From contig JACKEA010000012.1 of assembly GCA_020633235.1 (NCBI GenBank), positions 8,866 to 72,865 of the forward strand: 64,000 bases of DNA, given 5' to 3'. Shown here piece by piece: positions 25,278 to 32,926 of this stretch. Under the pieces are notes generated by a model that saw only the letters and a program-made list of their open reading frames with translations, was not told where the DNA came from and ran no database searches. Every line of letters begins with the position of its first letter. Positions within the stretch are counted from its first letter, which is position 1. Source of the stretch: Polyangiaceae bacterium. GTDB taxonomy: Bacteria; Myxococcota_A; Polyangia; Polyangiales; Polyangiaceae. A program made the translations under genes and the position numbers.

Positions 25278-25661
25278 CTACCCAAGGTTGCACGGCAGTT
25301 TGGAAACGCCCAGGGTGCATGGCATGCCACTGCTTCCGGCCGCACCGGCTGAGCCACCACTTCCAGACATGCCTCCGGCACCCGAACCGCCAGTTCCACC
25401 GCCTCCCGAGCCGCCGGCAGCCGAGCCGCCAGTTCCACCACCTCCAGATGTGGCTCCGGCATCCGAGCCGCCGGTTCCGCCACTCGCCGAACCTCCAAGT
25501 CCGCCGCCATCCGAACCGCCGTTGGCCGTGCTGGCGTCGGCACCTGCGTCAGTGCGATTGCCGGTGTATTCGTTGGTGTCCTCGATGCCCACCAACGCGT
25601 TGCACCCTTCCAGCACCGCCAGGCAGGCCAGCAAGATGATCCACACCCGGGCCGGCCGCAT
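25278..25661 (-). CDS. Small lipoprotein with Gly/Ser linker
   Basis: About 127 residues from ATG 25661, which overlaps the previous stop (TAATG). Signal peptide and lipobox are ILLACLAVLEGCNALVGIED. The opening CNALVGIEDT resembles CALLVGVEDT of the FGE-domain lipoprotein and is common after the lipidated Cys in Sorangium-type lipoproteins. The rest is almost only Gly/Ser/Ala/Thr with a short end (MPCTLGVSKLPCNLG), so it looks like a lipoprotein anchor and linker whose functional domain has been lost or is very short. It is third in an operon after the kinase and TPR/PEGA genes. Confidence 0.75.
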   Translation of the reverse strand: MRPARVWIILLACLAVLEGCNALVGIEDTNEYTGNRTDAGADASTANGGSDGGGLGGSASGGTGGSDAGATSGGGGTGGSAAGGSGGGGTGGSGAGGMSGSGGSAGAAGSSGMPCTLGVSKLPCNLG

Positions 25662-26632
25662 TACCAACTCCTCGAAACCGCAACGCCACCACCGGTTGGA
25701 GCGACAACGGGTTGGACTGCAAAGGACTTCCGCCGGTCGCGATGCGCATGTTGGCCGTCCCCAGCGGTCGCGATCCAATACACGGCCAAGCCGCCCAACA
25801 ACGCCCCGGCGCCGAAGCTGATACTCGAGATGGTGGCCGCAGTGCTCGCATCATTTCCAAGGTCCACGGCGGCAGCGTCACATCGGTCCTCTGGGCAGTG
25901 CTGGTTTCGGTCGTCCCACTTGGAGAACGCTCTGAGGCCGAAGTAGCTGCCCAGCCCGAGAGCGACCACGCCCGCCCCTGCGGTCACATAGCCAAGTGTT
26001 CGTGTGGACGACCCAGAACTGCTGCGATCGTGTTCTGGTGGTGGAAACGGGTCCGGGTCTGGGACAGTTTTGATCGCACGCAGCGCTGGAACCACGACAG
26101 TTGCAGCGCGTCCCGGCGAGACGACAACGGTCTTACGCCAATCGGTATGTTCGGGTGCGCGTGCAACCAGGTGATGTTCGCCGGGGTCCACGGCAAACGA
26201 GTTGCCCCACAGGCCCTTGCGCAGGGCCTTTCCATCGTAGGTGATGGTCAACCCGTCGACCTGGCGCTCCGGCGCTACTGCCACCACCAAGTGGGCGAGT
26301 GTTGGTGCGAGCTTCTTCGCACGGTCGCGCGCAGCCTGCTCTTCTGCGCCTTTCCCTGCGCTCCGCGCCGTGGCAGCCACCTCCAGGAATAGCGCCCACG
26401 CGCTGGCGGTCCGACCAATGCTCTCGTAGCAGCGCGCGAGGTGAAACTGCGTTCCCGGCGCGGGTGCAAGTCGGTTGCTCTCTTCAAGCTTGGGACACGC
26501 AAGTGCCGGCTTGCCAGCATCCAGAAGCTGTCGCCCCTCATCGAACAAGCTCTGTGCTGCGGCAGCTTCGGCAGCCCCGGCTCGCGCCGGGCGCGATAGA
26601 GCGAACAGCGTCAGCAGCAGTACTGCAGACAT
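25661..26632 (-). CDS. TPR/PEGA-like exported protein downstream of a Ser/Thr kinase
   Basis: About 323 residues from ATG 26632, 4 nt after the kinase stop. A signal peptide (SAVLLLTLFALSRPARAG) is followed by TPR-like helices (SLFDEGRQLLDAGKPALACP, FHLARCYESIGRTASAWALF). Next comes a PEGA-type beta domain (DGLTITYDGKALRKGLWGN, DPGEHHLVARAPEHTDW). Two hydrophobic helices follow (YVTAGAGVVALGLGSYFGL and ISSISFGAGALLGGLAVYW). This architecture directly behind a kinase gene is standard in myxobacteria, and the protein is often thought to work with the kinase at the envelope. The lipoprotein gene after it overlaps by one base. Frames extending to 26923 lie inside the kinase gene. Confidence 0.85.
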   Translation of the reverse strand: MSAVLLLTLFALSRPARAGAAEAAAAQSLFDEGRQLLDAGKPALACPKLEESNRLAPAPGTQFHLARCYESIGRTASAWALFLEVAATARSAGKGAEEQAARDRAKKLAPTLAHLVVAVAPERQVDGLTITYDGKALRKGLWGNSFAVDPGEHHLVARAPEHTDWRKTVVVSPGRAATVVVPALRAIKTVPDPDPFPPPEHDRSSSGSSTRTLGYVTAGAGVVALGLGSYFGLRAFSKWDDRNQHCPEDRCDAAAVDLGNDASTAATISSISFGAGALLGGLAVYWIATAGDGQHAHRDRRKSFAVQPVVAPTGGGVAVSRSW

Positions 26633-26636
26633 CAGC

Positions 26637-28157
26637 CTAGAACGTGCGGTCATTGAACAGGTCATCGGCGTTCGTGGGTTTCGGGGTGGGAGGAACCGGC
26701 TTTGGGGTCGGCTCAGTTGGCGCAACGGTCGCGCTGGTCGCTGCAGGCGGCGGTGTCGGTGCTGGTGGTGAGGACACCACGGGCTTGGGCGTGTGAGTTT
26801 CGGCCTTCTCCGCGTGTGCCCTTCTAATCGGCAACGCTGGTTGCTTCTTCCTGGCCTCGGCTTCTCTTGTTTGTTCCGCCGCGGAAACGACCGGGGCAGG
26901 AATCGGCGCTGTCCGGTTCTCACTCCCGCCCGTTGGCGGCGCAGTGGCAGACGGCGGGGCCGTCGGCGGTGCGCTGGGCGGCGCAGCGGCAGTCCGCGTC
27001 AACTCGGCTGGCGCTACGGAACGCGTCGCAATGGCCCAGGCCGCGGCCGCGCCAAGCGCGAGGGCGCCAAACCCGACGGCCAGAGTGCGCCACCCAGAAC
27101 GCCGGCGTGCGCGCAACAATGGGATCGCGGATGACGCGATCCCGCCGGTAGTCAGTGCTCCGATGAAGGATTGCTGAACGCCAGCGCTGGCGCGGGTGCG
27201 TACGACATCAGTCGTGTCCGCAGGGGTAGACGTGAGTGAAGGAGAATGCTCGAATTCGTCGAGGGACGGCGCCTCGTCGGACGCGACGTGCGCGGCTTCC
27301 GCGACCAACTGCAAGCCCGCCACGAGCTCGCGGACGTTCTGAAAGCGAAGGTCGGGATCCTTGGCCACGGCCTTGCTGAACCAATCGTCGAACGCCGAAG
27401 GCACGCTGCAAAGGCTAGAAGGCGCGATTGGATCGCGCGTGCAGATCCCGAGGATCAGGTCGCCCAGTGCTTCGCTTTCGAAGGGCCGGCGACCAGTCAC
27501 ACAGTTGAACGCGATTACTCCCAAAGCCCACAGGTCCGCGCGGTGGTCGACATCGCGCGTGCCCTGCGCTTGTTCTGGACTCATGAAGTAGGGAGTTCCG
27601 AGCATTGCCCCCGTTTGTGTGCCCGCGAACCCAGCCCCCTGGGTGTCGCTCGAACCGTCCATGTCCTTCGCCTTCGCGATCCCGAAGTCCAGCACCTTCA
27701 CGAGCAGATGGGCGTCCTCGCTCTGACACAGGAACAGGTTGTCCGGCTTCAAGTCGCGATGCACCACGCCCGCGCGGTGCGCCCGTTCGAGCGCCCGCCC
27801 CACCTGTGCCAAGACCTCTAGGGTTTCGCCAAGAGAAAGCGCGCCACGCTCCAAGCGGCTCTGCAGGCTCTCGCCATGCAGGAGCTCCATGATTATGAAC
27901 GGCACGCCGTCCTCGACGCCAAAGTCGAAGATCTGAACCACATGGCTGCTTCGGAGGGCAGCTGCAGCGCGCGCTTCTCTAAGAAACCGCGCAACTGCGT
28001 CCTGGCTCTGCAGCAGCGCACCGTGCATTACCTTGAGCGCGACGGGCGAACGCAGCGCAAGGTGTTCCGCGCGCCACACGGCTGCCATGCCTCCGCTACC
28101 CAGCTTCTGCTCCAGACGGTAGCGCGCTGCGACGACTTGTCCGGCTACCCACTCCAC
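26637..28157 (-). CDS. Membrane-anchored Ser/Thr protein kinase
   Basis: About 506 residues from GTG 28157; the open frame to 28226 would run over the divergent promoter. The kinase domain (about 8-270) has Gly-loop GSGGMAAVWRA, Lys in VALKVM, HRDLKPDN (about 130), DFGIAK and GTPYFMSPE. A single transmembrane helix follows at about 355-378 (TLAVGFGALALGAAAAWAIA), then a Pro/Ala/Thr-rich exported tail ending in DDLFNDRTF. It is complete and should be active. First gene of an operon with the TPR/PEGA and small lipoprotein genes. A TATG-N8-CATA site lies 54-69 bp upstream of its start and another 116-131 bp upstream, in the gap shared with the divergent exported-protein genes. Confidence 0.9.
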   Translation of the reverse strand: MEWVAGQVVAARYRLEQKLGSGGMAAVWRAEHLALRSPVALKVMHGALLQSQDAVARFLREARAAAALRSSHVVQIFDFGVEDGVPFIIMELLHGESLQSRLERGALSLGETLEVLAQVGRALERAHRAGVVHRDLKPDNLFLCQSEDAHLLVKVLDFGIAKAKDMDGSSDTQGAGFAGTQTGAMLGTPYFMSPEQAQGTRDVDHRADLWALGVIAFNCVTGRRPFESEALGDLILGICTRDPIAPSSLCSVPSAFDDWFSKAVAKDPDLRFQNVRELVAGLQLVAEAAHVASDEAPSLDEFEHSPSLTSTPADTTDVVRTRASAGVQQSFIGALTTGGIASSAIPLLRARRRSGWRTLAVGFGALALGAAAAWAIATRSVAPAELTRTAAAPPSAPPTAPPSATAPPTGGSENRTAPIPAPVVSAAEQTREAEARKKQPALPIRRAHAEKAETHTPKPVVSSPPAPTPPPAATSATVAPTEPTPKPVPPTPKPTNADDLFNDRTF

Positions 28158-28210
28158 GCCGAGACGACCTCCACAATCGCGTAGCCTTTCGCAGTTCGAC
28201 GAGATGCTCC

Positions 28211-28226
28211 ATATGCGAAATCCCAT
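28211..28226. promoter_or_regulatory. TATG-N8-CATA motif, site B
   Basis: TATGCGAAATCCCATA in the divergent promoter region between the kinase (start 28157) and the exported-protein operon (start 28323). With one flanking context base pair added on each side it matches site A at 19 of 21 positions. Confidence 0.5.
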
Positions 28227-28272
28227 ACGCGATCGCGACGGTGGGAAAAGCAGCCAAGGCGTCGCGATCGTC

Positions 28273-28288
28273 TATGTGCAAACCCATA
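28273..28288. promoter_or_regulatory. TATG-N8-CATA motif, site D
   Basis: TATGTGCAAACCCATA, 62 bp from site B in the same divergent region and about 35 bp upstream of the plus-strand start at 28323. Two sites six helical turns apart would suit a DNA-looping or cooperative regulator. Confidence 0.45.
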
Positions 28289-28322
28289 TTGCGACTACCT
28301 CGCGGAACGCGATCATCGTGGG

Positions 28323-28889
28323 ATGCTCTCCTCTTCCCTGCCTCGCCTCGGTGGCTCACTGTTGCTCGTGGCGGCGTTCGCGGGCGGGGCGCTAGGCGCG
28401 GTGCCCAAGACCTGGTCCGCGGGCGAAACGTTGAGCCATACCGAGCTGAACGCGAACTTCAAGGCATTGGACGACAGACTCGCAGCCGTGGAAGCGCAGC
28501 GCCCTCTCGCATCCTTCAACGGCAAGACTTACTCGCTGGACGCCATCTACTGCGGAGCCACTCCGCCTGCTCTCGGAAATCTGGGCGGGCATACCGGCGC
28601 GAAGGCCATGTGTGAGTTCGCTTGTAAGAGCCCGAGCGCCCACATGTGCATTGTCTCGGAAATGCAGCGAAGCTACGCCCTCGGCAAGACGTCGGTGTCG
28701 GGCTGGATCACGAACTCCTACGGCTCACCCAACAACTGGGCGGGCATAGACATGACCGACTGTGAGGGTTGGACAAACGCGGTGTCCAATCCCGGAGCCT
28801 TGGGTTCGGTCTGGAGCGGCGGCCCCCACGGCTACGTCGGCGTCGCTGCCTGCTACTCCGCGACCACACCAGTGCTGTGCTGTGACTAG
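28323..28889 (+). CDS. Exported Cys-rich protein, shared N-terminal module (paralogue a)
   Basis: 188 residues. Signal peptide SLLLVAAFAGGALGA, then VPKTWSAGETLSHTELNANF and a short coiled coil KALDDRLAAVEAQ. The C-terminal domain (about 65-188) contains YSLDAIYCGAT, CEFACKSPSAHMCIVSEMQR, a WITNSYGS turn, DCEGWTNAV and a final VLCCD. The next gene's protein has the same domain, with all cysteines conserved. It looks like a compact disulfide-bonded secreted binding domain. I cannot name the family. It may sit on the surface or in the periplasm; there is no lipobox. Confidence 0.75.
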   Translation: MLSSSLPRLGGSLLLVAAFAGGALGAVPKTWSAGETLSHTELNANFKALDDRLAAVEAQRPLASFNGKTYSLDAIYCGATPPALGNLGGHTGAKAMCEFACKSPSAHMCIVSEMQRSYALGKTSVSGWITNSYGSPNNWAGIDMTDCEGWTNAVSNPGALGSVWSGGPHGYVGVAACYSATTPVLCCD

Positions 28890-28909
28890 CCTTGAAAGGT
28901 ACGACACCC

Positions 28910-29482
28910 ATGCCTGAACAAAGGTTGCGACTGCTCGGTTCTGTGCTTGTCGTCACCGTCTTCGCGACCCTGGCTTTGGGCGCGGTGCCCAAGACCTGGA
29001 GTGACGCGGAGGTTCTCACCCACACCGACTTGAACGCGAACTTCCAAGCGCTAGATGCGCGTCTGGCAGCGCAGGAATCCAAGCGCGCGATCGTGAAGAA
29101 GAACGGCAAGGAGTGGTCGCTCGACGCCACCTACTGCGCGAGCACGTCAGAGTCGCACACCGGCAGTGGATGGGGCGGTTGGGGCGCGACGAAAGCGGCA
29201 TGCGAGGCCGCATGTTCGTCATCCTCGGCGCACATCTGCAGCGCGGGAGAGATGATCCGGTCGGCATCGCTGGGCATCAATCCCAGTCACATTGGCTGGA
29301 TCGATGGCGACTACTCCTTCGCACCGCCCACCGGACCAGTCCGCAATTGTGACGGCTGGTCAAGCGGCGCACCCAACATTCTCGGGCACATGTGGGACGT
29401 GAGCAACGTCCCGTCCGGCGGTCAGGGGTTTCCAAACGCAACATCCTGCAACAACGCGTTGTGGCTGCTCTGCTGTGACTGA
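28910..29482 (+). CDS. Exported Cys-rich protein, shared N-terminal module (paralogue b)
   Basis: 190 residues from ATG 28910 (ATG 28892 is possible but weaker); 20 bp after paralogue a. Signal peptide LLGSVLVVTVFATLALGA, then VPKTWSDAEVLTHTDLNANF and a coiled coil. The C-terminal domain repeats paralogue a: WSLDATYCAST, CEAACSSSSAHICSAGEMIR, GWIDGDYSF, NCDGWSSGAP and a final WLLCCD. The two are tandem duplicates at about 45 percent identity by eye. Same operon as paralogue a and the tail-collar protein. Confidence 0.75.
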   Translation: MPEQRLRLLGSVLVVTVFATLALGAVPKTWSDAEVLTHTDLNANFQALDARLAAQESKRAIVKKNGKEWSLDATYCASTSESHTGSGWGGWGATKAACEAACSSSSAHICSAGEMIRSASLGINPSHIGWIDGDYSFAPPTGPVRNCDGWSSGAPNILGHMWDVSNVPSGGQGFPNATSCNNALWLLCCD

Positions 29483-29539
29483 AGGACGCCGAAGCGCACC
29501 ACAACGCATGCACGCTTGCAAAAGGAACGGAGGCAGCAG

Positions 29540-30220
29540 ATGAGGCGTAGGAAGTCGAGGCTCTTGCCGGGGAGGGCGCTGCTCCTCGTGCTGGCGTTCT
29601 TTGCCGGGACCACCTTGGCCGCCTTGCCCAAGAGCGGTTGGAGCTCGAACGAGGTACTGATGGCGAAGGACCTGACCGACAACTTCCAGGATCTGGATTC
29701 GCGTCTCCAAGCCTTGGAGAAAGACATGGCGCCAGCGGGAACGATTGTCGCCTTTGGGGGAGCAACTGCACCGGCCGGCTGGCTCATTTGCGATGGCCAG
29801 GTCCTCAACAAGACCAACTATCCAGCGCTGTATGGAGCCATCGGTGAGCAGTGGGGCGACGGCGGCGATGCGTCTGGCCCGCAGTTCAACATCCCTGATC
29901 TTCGCGGAGCGTTCCTGCGCGGCGCGGACCCGCAGAACAAGACCAGCCGCGACCCAGACGCCCCGCGCGCGGTCGGCGGAAGCATGCAGCCCGACCTGCT
30001 AAAGAGCCACGACCACGTTCTCAACGATCCAGGACACATTCATCAGTTCACCGGCGTGGGCAATGGACCATATGGTCCTGCAAGCGTGCTGGCCGACGAG
30101 TGGGCCAACTACAGCAACCAATACACCGCGCTCGCAACGACAGGGGTCACCATGGAAAAGACCGGTGGCGCGGAGACGCGCCCCAAGAACTTCGCGGTCA
30201 CCTTTGTGATCAAGATGTGA
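29540..30220 (+). CDS. Exported protein with phage tail-collar domain
   Basis: 226 residues from ATG 29540. A signal peptide (LLLVLAFFAGTTLA) and the shared module ALPKSGWSSNEVLMAKDLTD plus coiled coil NFQDLDSRLQALEK are followed by a complete tail-collar domain: GTIVAFGGATAPAGWLICDG, YPALYGAIGEQWGDG and FNIPDLRGAFLRG. The C-terminus is typical of the family (SHDHVLNDPGHIHQF ... ETRPKNFAVTFVIKM). Tail-collar domains are usually parts of phage fibres; a signal peptide shows that this one is secreted by the host. No other phage structural gene is nearby. Last gene of a three-gene operon. Confidence 0.85.
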   Translation: MRRRKSRLLPGRALLLVLAFFAGTTLAALPKSGWSSNEVLMAKDLTDNFQDLDSRLQALEKDMAPAGTIVAFGGATAPAGWLICDGQVLNKTNYPALYGAIGEQWGDGGDASGPQFNIPDLRGAFLRGADPQNKTSRDPDAPRAVGGSMQPDLLKSHDHVLNDPGHIHQFTGVGNGPYGPASVLADEWANYSNQYTALATTGVTMEKTGGAETRPKNFAVTFVIKM

Positions 30221-30466
30221 TTCCGTGATGCGTGGTGCCGGTTCTTTTGCCCCGCCCCGACTCGACCACAGTTAGCAATCGGATACCCGCGTAGTGACGC
30301 TGCTCCGCAGACGCGTTGGGCGGCGTGAGATAGAGGCGTCTATGCACTATCGCGTATGGGAGGAACTCGTGCGTGACGGTACGGTGGCGAGTCGGAGGTT
30401 TCCATGGAGTTGCGATGCAGGTCCCAGTGCGTCACCGCGGCAAGGCCCGCCTCGCGTCCTCGCTAC

Positions 30467-31120
30467 ATGCCGTCGGGGCTTGCGCGGGCCGCATTCACCG
30501 TGCTCGCGATTCTCACGGCGCTCGTGGCGTGTACAGGCGGCGACGCGGGCGAAGGAGAGCCGTGCTCGAGCAACGACGACTGCGCCGATCCGCTCTCCTG
30601 CGGCTACTGGCCGACCTACGGCGACACTCGCTGCGGTCACCAGTGCGTAGAAACATTCGAGTGCCCGAGCTTGGACTACGTCTGCGAGAGCGGCTATTGC
30701 ATCTTGCGGCTGAACGGCGGACAGGGGCACGCCTGCACGAATCAGGCGGACTGTGCGTTCGACTACGAGTGCGTCAACTGGCAACCAGGGCCTGTCGTAT
30801 GTTCCGCGCATTGTGTGTGGGACTTCCAGTGCTCTGAGCAGCCGACGACAGGTGTGTGTGTGGACGGCGCGTGCACTGTTCCTTCCGACTACGTTCCCAG
30901 CGGGAGTGGTGGATCGGGTGGAGGAAGTGCAGGCCCGCCCGGAAGCGGCTGCGACGAAAACTGCAACTGCCCCTCGACATGCACCGGTTCGGGCGTAGAG
31001 CAGGCCTGCCTCTATTGCCAATCGGCTTGCTTGTGCGCGTGCTGCGGAAACACGCAATGCCAACAAGCCAACTGTCAGATGGTGCACAGTCTCAGCGGAT
31101 CGTGCGGGTACTGCGGATAG
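30467..31120 (+). CDS. Cysteine-rich lipoprotein
   Basis: 217 residues from ATG 30467, preceded by a 246-bp gap in which I see no gene. Signal peptide and lipobox are FTVLAILTALVACTGGDAGE. The mature part contains about 30 cysteines in short units of the type CSSNDDCADPLSCGYW, CVETFECPSLDYVCESGYC and CTNQADCAFDYECVNW. These resemble the C-x(5)-C-x(5)-C repeat of myxobacterial cell-surface lipoproteins, possibly disulfide-rich adhesion or binding modules. After a Gly/Ser linker a second Cys-rich block follows (ENCNCPSTCTGSG, CLYCQSACLCACCG). Function unknown. Confidence 0.78.
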   Translation: MPSGLARAAFTVLAILTALVACTGGDAGEGEPCSSNDDCADPLSCGYWPTYGDTRCGHQCVETFECPSLDYVCESGYCILRLNGGQGHACTNQADCAFDYECVNWQPGPVVCSAHCVWDFQCSEQPTTGVCVDGACTVPSDYVPSGSGGSGGGSAGPPGSGCDENCNCPSTCTGSGVEQACLYCQSACLCACCGNTQCQQANCQMVHSLSGSCGYCG

Positions 31121-31165
31121 CGGACGGCCGCTGCTCACGGAAATGACGCACTCTCCGGCGCTGCG

Positions 31166-31878
31166 CTATTTTTTGCGCCGTGGCGACCCTCGCTCGAGCG
31201 CTTGCGCCGCGATCTCAGCGGCGTCCAACTTGCGAAGCTCGGTCTTCAACACCTTGCCATAGTTGTTCTTCGGGAGCTCGTTCAAGAAGACGTAGTCGCG
31301 CGGTCGTTTGAATCGCGCGAGCCGCGACAGGCAGAGCTCATCGAGGGCGCCTGCGTCTGCCTCGCCGGCGACGTACGCGACAACCCGCTCTCCCCATTTG
31401 CGGTCCGGTCGACCAAGCACAGACACTTCACGCACCGCAGCGTGGCGTAGCAACACCTCCTCCACCTCGCGCGGGTAGATGTTGGAGCCTCCGGAGATGA
31501 TCACGTCCTTCGAACGATCCATCAAATGCAGGTAGCCTTCGGAATCGAAAGCACCCACGTCGCCGGTGTGCAACCAGCCGTGCGCAAGCGCTTCCGCGCT
31601 CGCGGGGCCATCCTGCCAGTAACCTTCCATCACCACGTCGCCCCGACACAGAATCTCGCCGCTCTCACCGGCCGGAGCTGGATTGTCGGTCGCATCTGCG
31701 ACGATCACCTCCACGCACGCGAACGGCCGGCCGGCAGAGCGAGCCCGATCGAGCCAGCGGGGGTGCTCGCGATCAGCGATGGCCGCTTTTGTTAGCGTCG
31801 TGATCGTCATCGGGCACTCCCCCTGCCCGTAGATCTGGGCGAGCCGTGGACCAAAGCGCTCGAGCGCATGTCTTAGCC
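31166..31878 (-). pseudogene. AMP-dependent acyl-CoA ligase, C-terminal fragment cut by an IS
   Basis: About 235 residues of the ANL adenylate-forming enzyme family remain: LAQIYGQGECPMTITT (adenylate-binding A5-type motif), GYWQDGPASAEALAHGWLHT with TGDVG (A7), YLHLMDRSKDVIISGG (A8), SNIYPREVEEVLLRHAAV and the A10-type Lys in ELPKNNYGKVLKTELRK. The enzyme would have activated a fatty or aromatic acid to the CoA thioester. Everything upstream of RHALERFGPRL, including the P-loop region, is missing where the IS1380-like element begins near 31880. No start codon or promoter remains for the fragment. Confidence 0.85.
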
Positions 31879-31893
31879 CCAATCCGACAATCT

Positions 31894-32667
31894 TCAGGCA
31901 GCGTTCTGGAGTTCTCGTTCGATCTTCTCGTATGCCAGGCGCGTAGCGTCGTTGCTCGCGAGGCGGAGCACGGGTGCTCCGCCCGGGCGTAGGAGACGGC
32001 CGGCCTTTCCGAGCAACTCGAAGCGCAGGGTGTTGATGCTGCGGAGGCAGTAGAGGGCGGTGCGCTTCAGGGTGCGCGGCTTCTCGGTCGCGGTTGTCGC
32101 GAGTTGGAAGGTGGTGACGAGATTGTGGGCGAGGACGTTCAGCTTTTGCCAAGCAGTGTTTGCGGAGTAGCGGTTCGTAGGGATGGTGGCGAAGGCGAGT
32201 CCGCTTTTCAGCTCGCCGATGGTCTTCTCCTGGGTGCCGCGACCGTTCTGGAAATGCCACAAGGCTCGCGGCGTGAGCGTCTTGTTGGTGGCCACGACCG
32301 AGTACTCCCACTCGCCGTCGTCGGGGTTGAAGAGATCGAGCTGATGGCTCTTCGGGGACTTGTGGTTGATGCGCTTACGATAGATGACCGCGCGCTCGGT
32401 GCGGTTCCATGCGTCGATGGGCAGCACGGTGTCGAGCGCTTGCACGCCCAGCTTCCGGTCGACCCACTGCCAGTCACGAGTGGGGTGCTTCTTGACGATG
32501 GCGCGCAGGTTCAGCCAGGGCATCATCGGTACCTTGACCGCATATTCCACGCGGCAGCCGTCGCACGCGGCAAGGAACTCCCGCTTGAAAAACGCGCCAT
32601 CCACGCGCACCTCGACGGTTCCTGAGAAGCCCAGCTCGTCTCGAACCGTGCGCACATTGCGGCGGAG
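31894..32667 (-). pseudogene. IS1380-family-like transposase, 5' part lost to an IS21 insertion
   Basis: About 258 C-terminal residues of a DDE transposase: SGTVEVRVDGAFFKREFLAA (catalytic Asp), a mid-region VLPIDAWNRTERAVIY, and NGRGTQEKTIGELKSG (catalytic Glu in the typical E-K-x-I-x-E-L-K). The rest of the tail is ANTAWQKLNVLAHNLV. The N-terminal third and the left IS end are absent because the IS21 element at 32668 interrupts the gene. They are not found on the other side of that element, so a deletion or rearrangement accompanied or followed the insertion. Confidence 0.8.
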
Positions 32668-32813
32668 TGCGTATTCCGGCCGCACTTGGGCACCGATTCC
32701 GGAAACACTTGGGCAGCCATTCCGGTGGCACTTGGGCACCCGTTCCGGACACTTGGGCACTGATTCCGGCGCACTTGGGCGCTGATTCCGGTGCACCTGG
32801 GCGCCAGCCGGCG
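32668..32813 (+). repeat. Left end repeats of the intact IS21 element (six copies)
   Basis: ACTTGGGCR-type units begin at 32684, 32707, 32730, 32751, 32773 and 32795 (the last is ACCTGGG), separated by 21-23 bp and alternating with TTCCGG blocks. They are probably transposase-binding sites. The right end has only three units. Confidence 0.82.
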
Positions 32814-32926
32814 GCGCGGGCAATGCCCGCGCTGCGCTCCGGCTAGGCCGCCCTGGCCCCTTGGGCCCGGCGACGACCGTGGTGGTCGCAAAGCTGGCTC
32901 CTCGTTCCTCCGGGACGCACGAGCCG

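Noticed and set aside
29540..30220. Part of a prophage because of the tail-collar domain
   Set aside because: The protein has a signal peptide and sits in an operon with exported paralogues; no capsid, portal, terminase or lysis genes are nearby.
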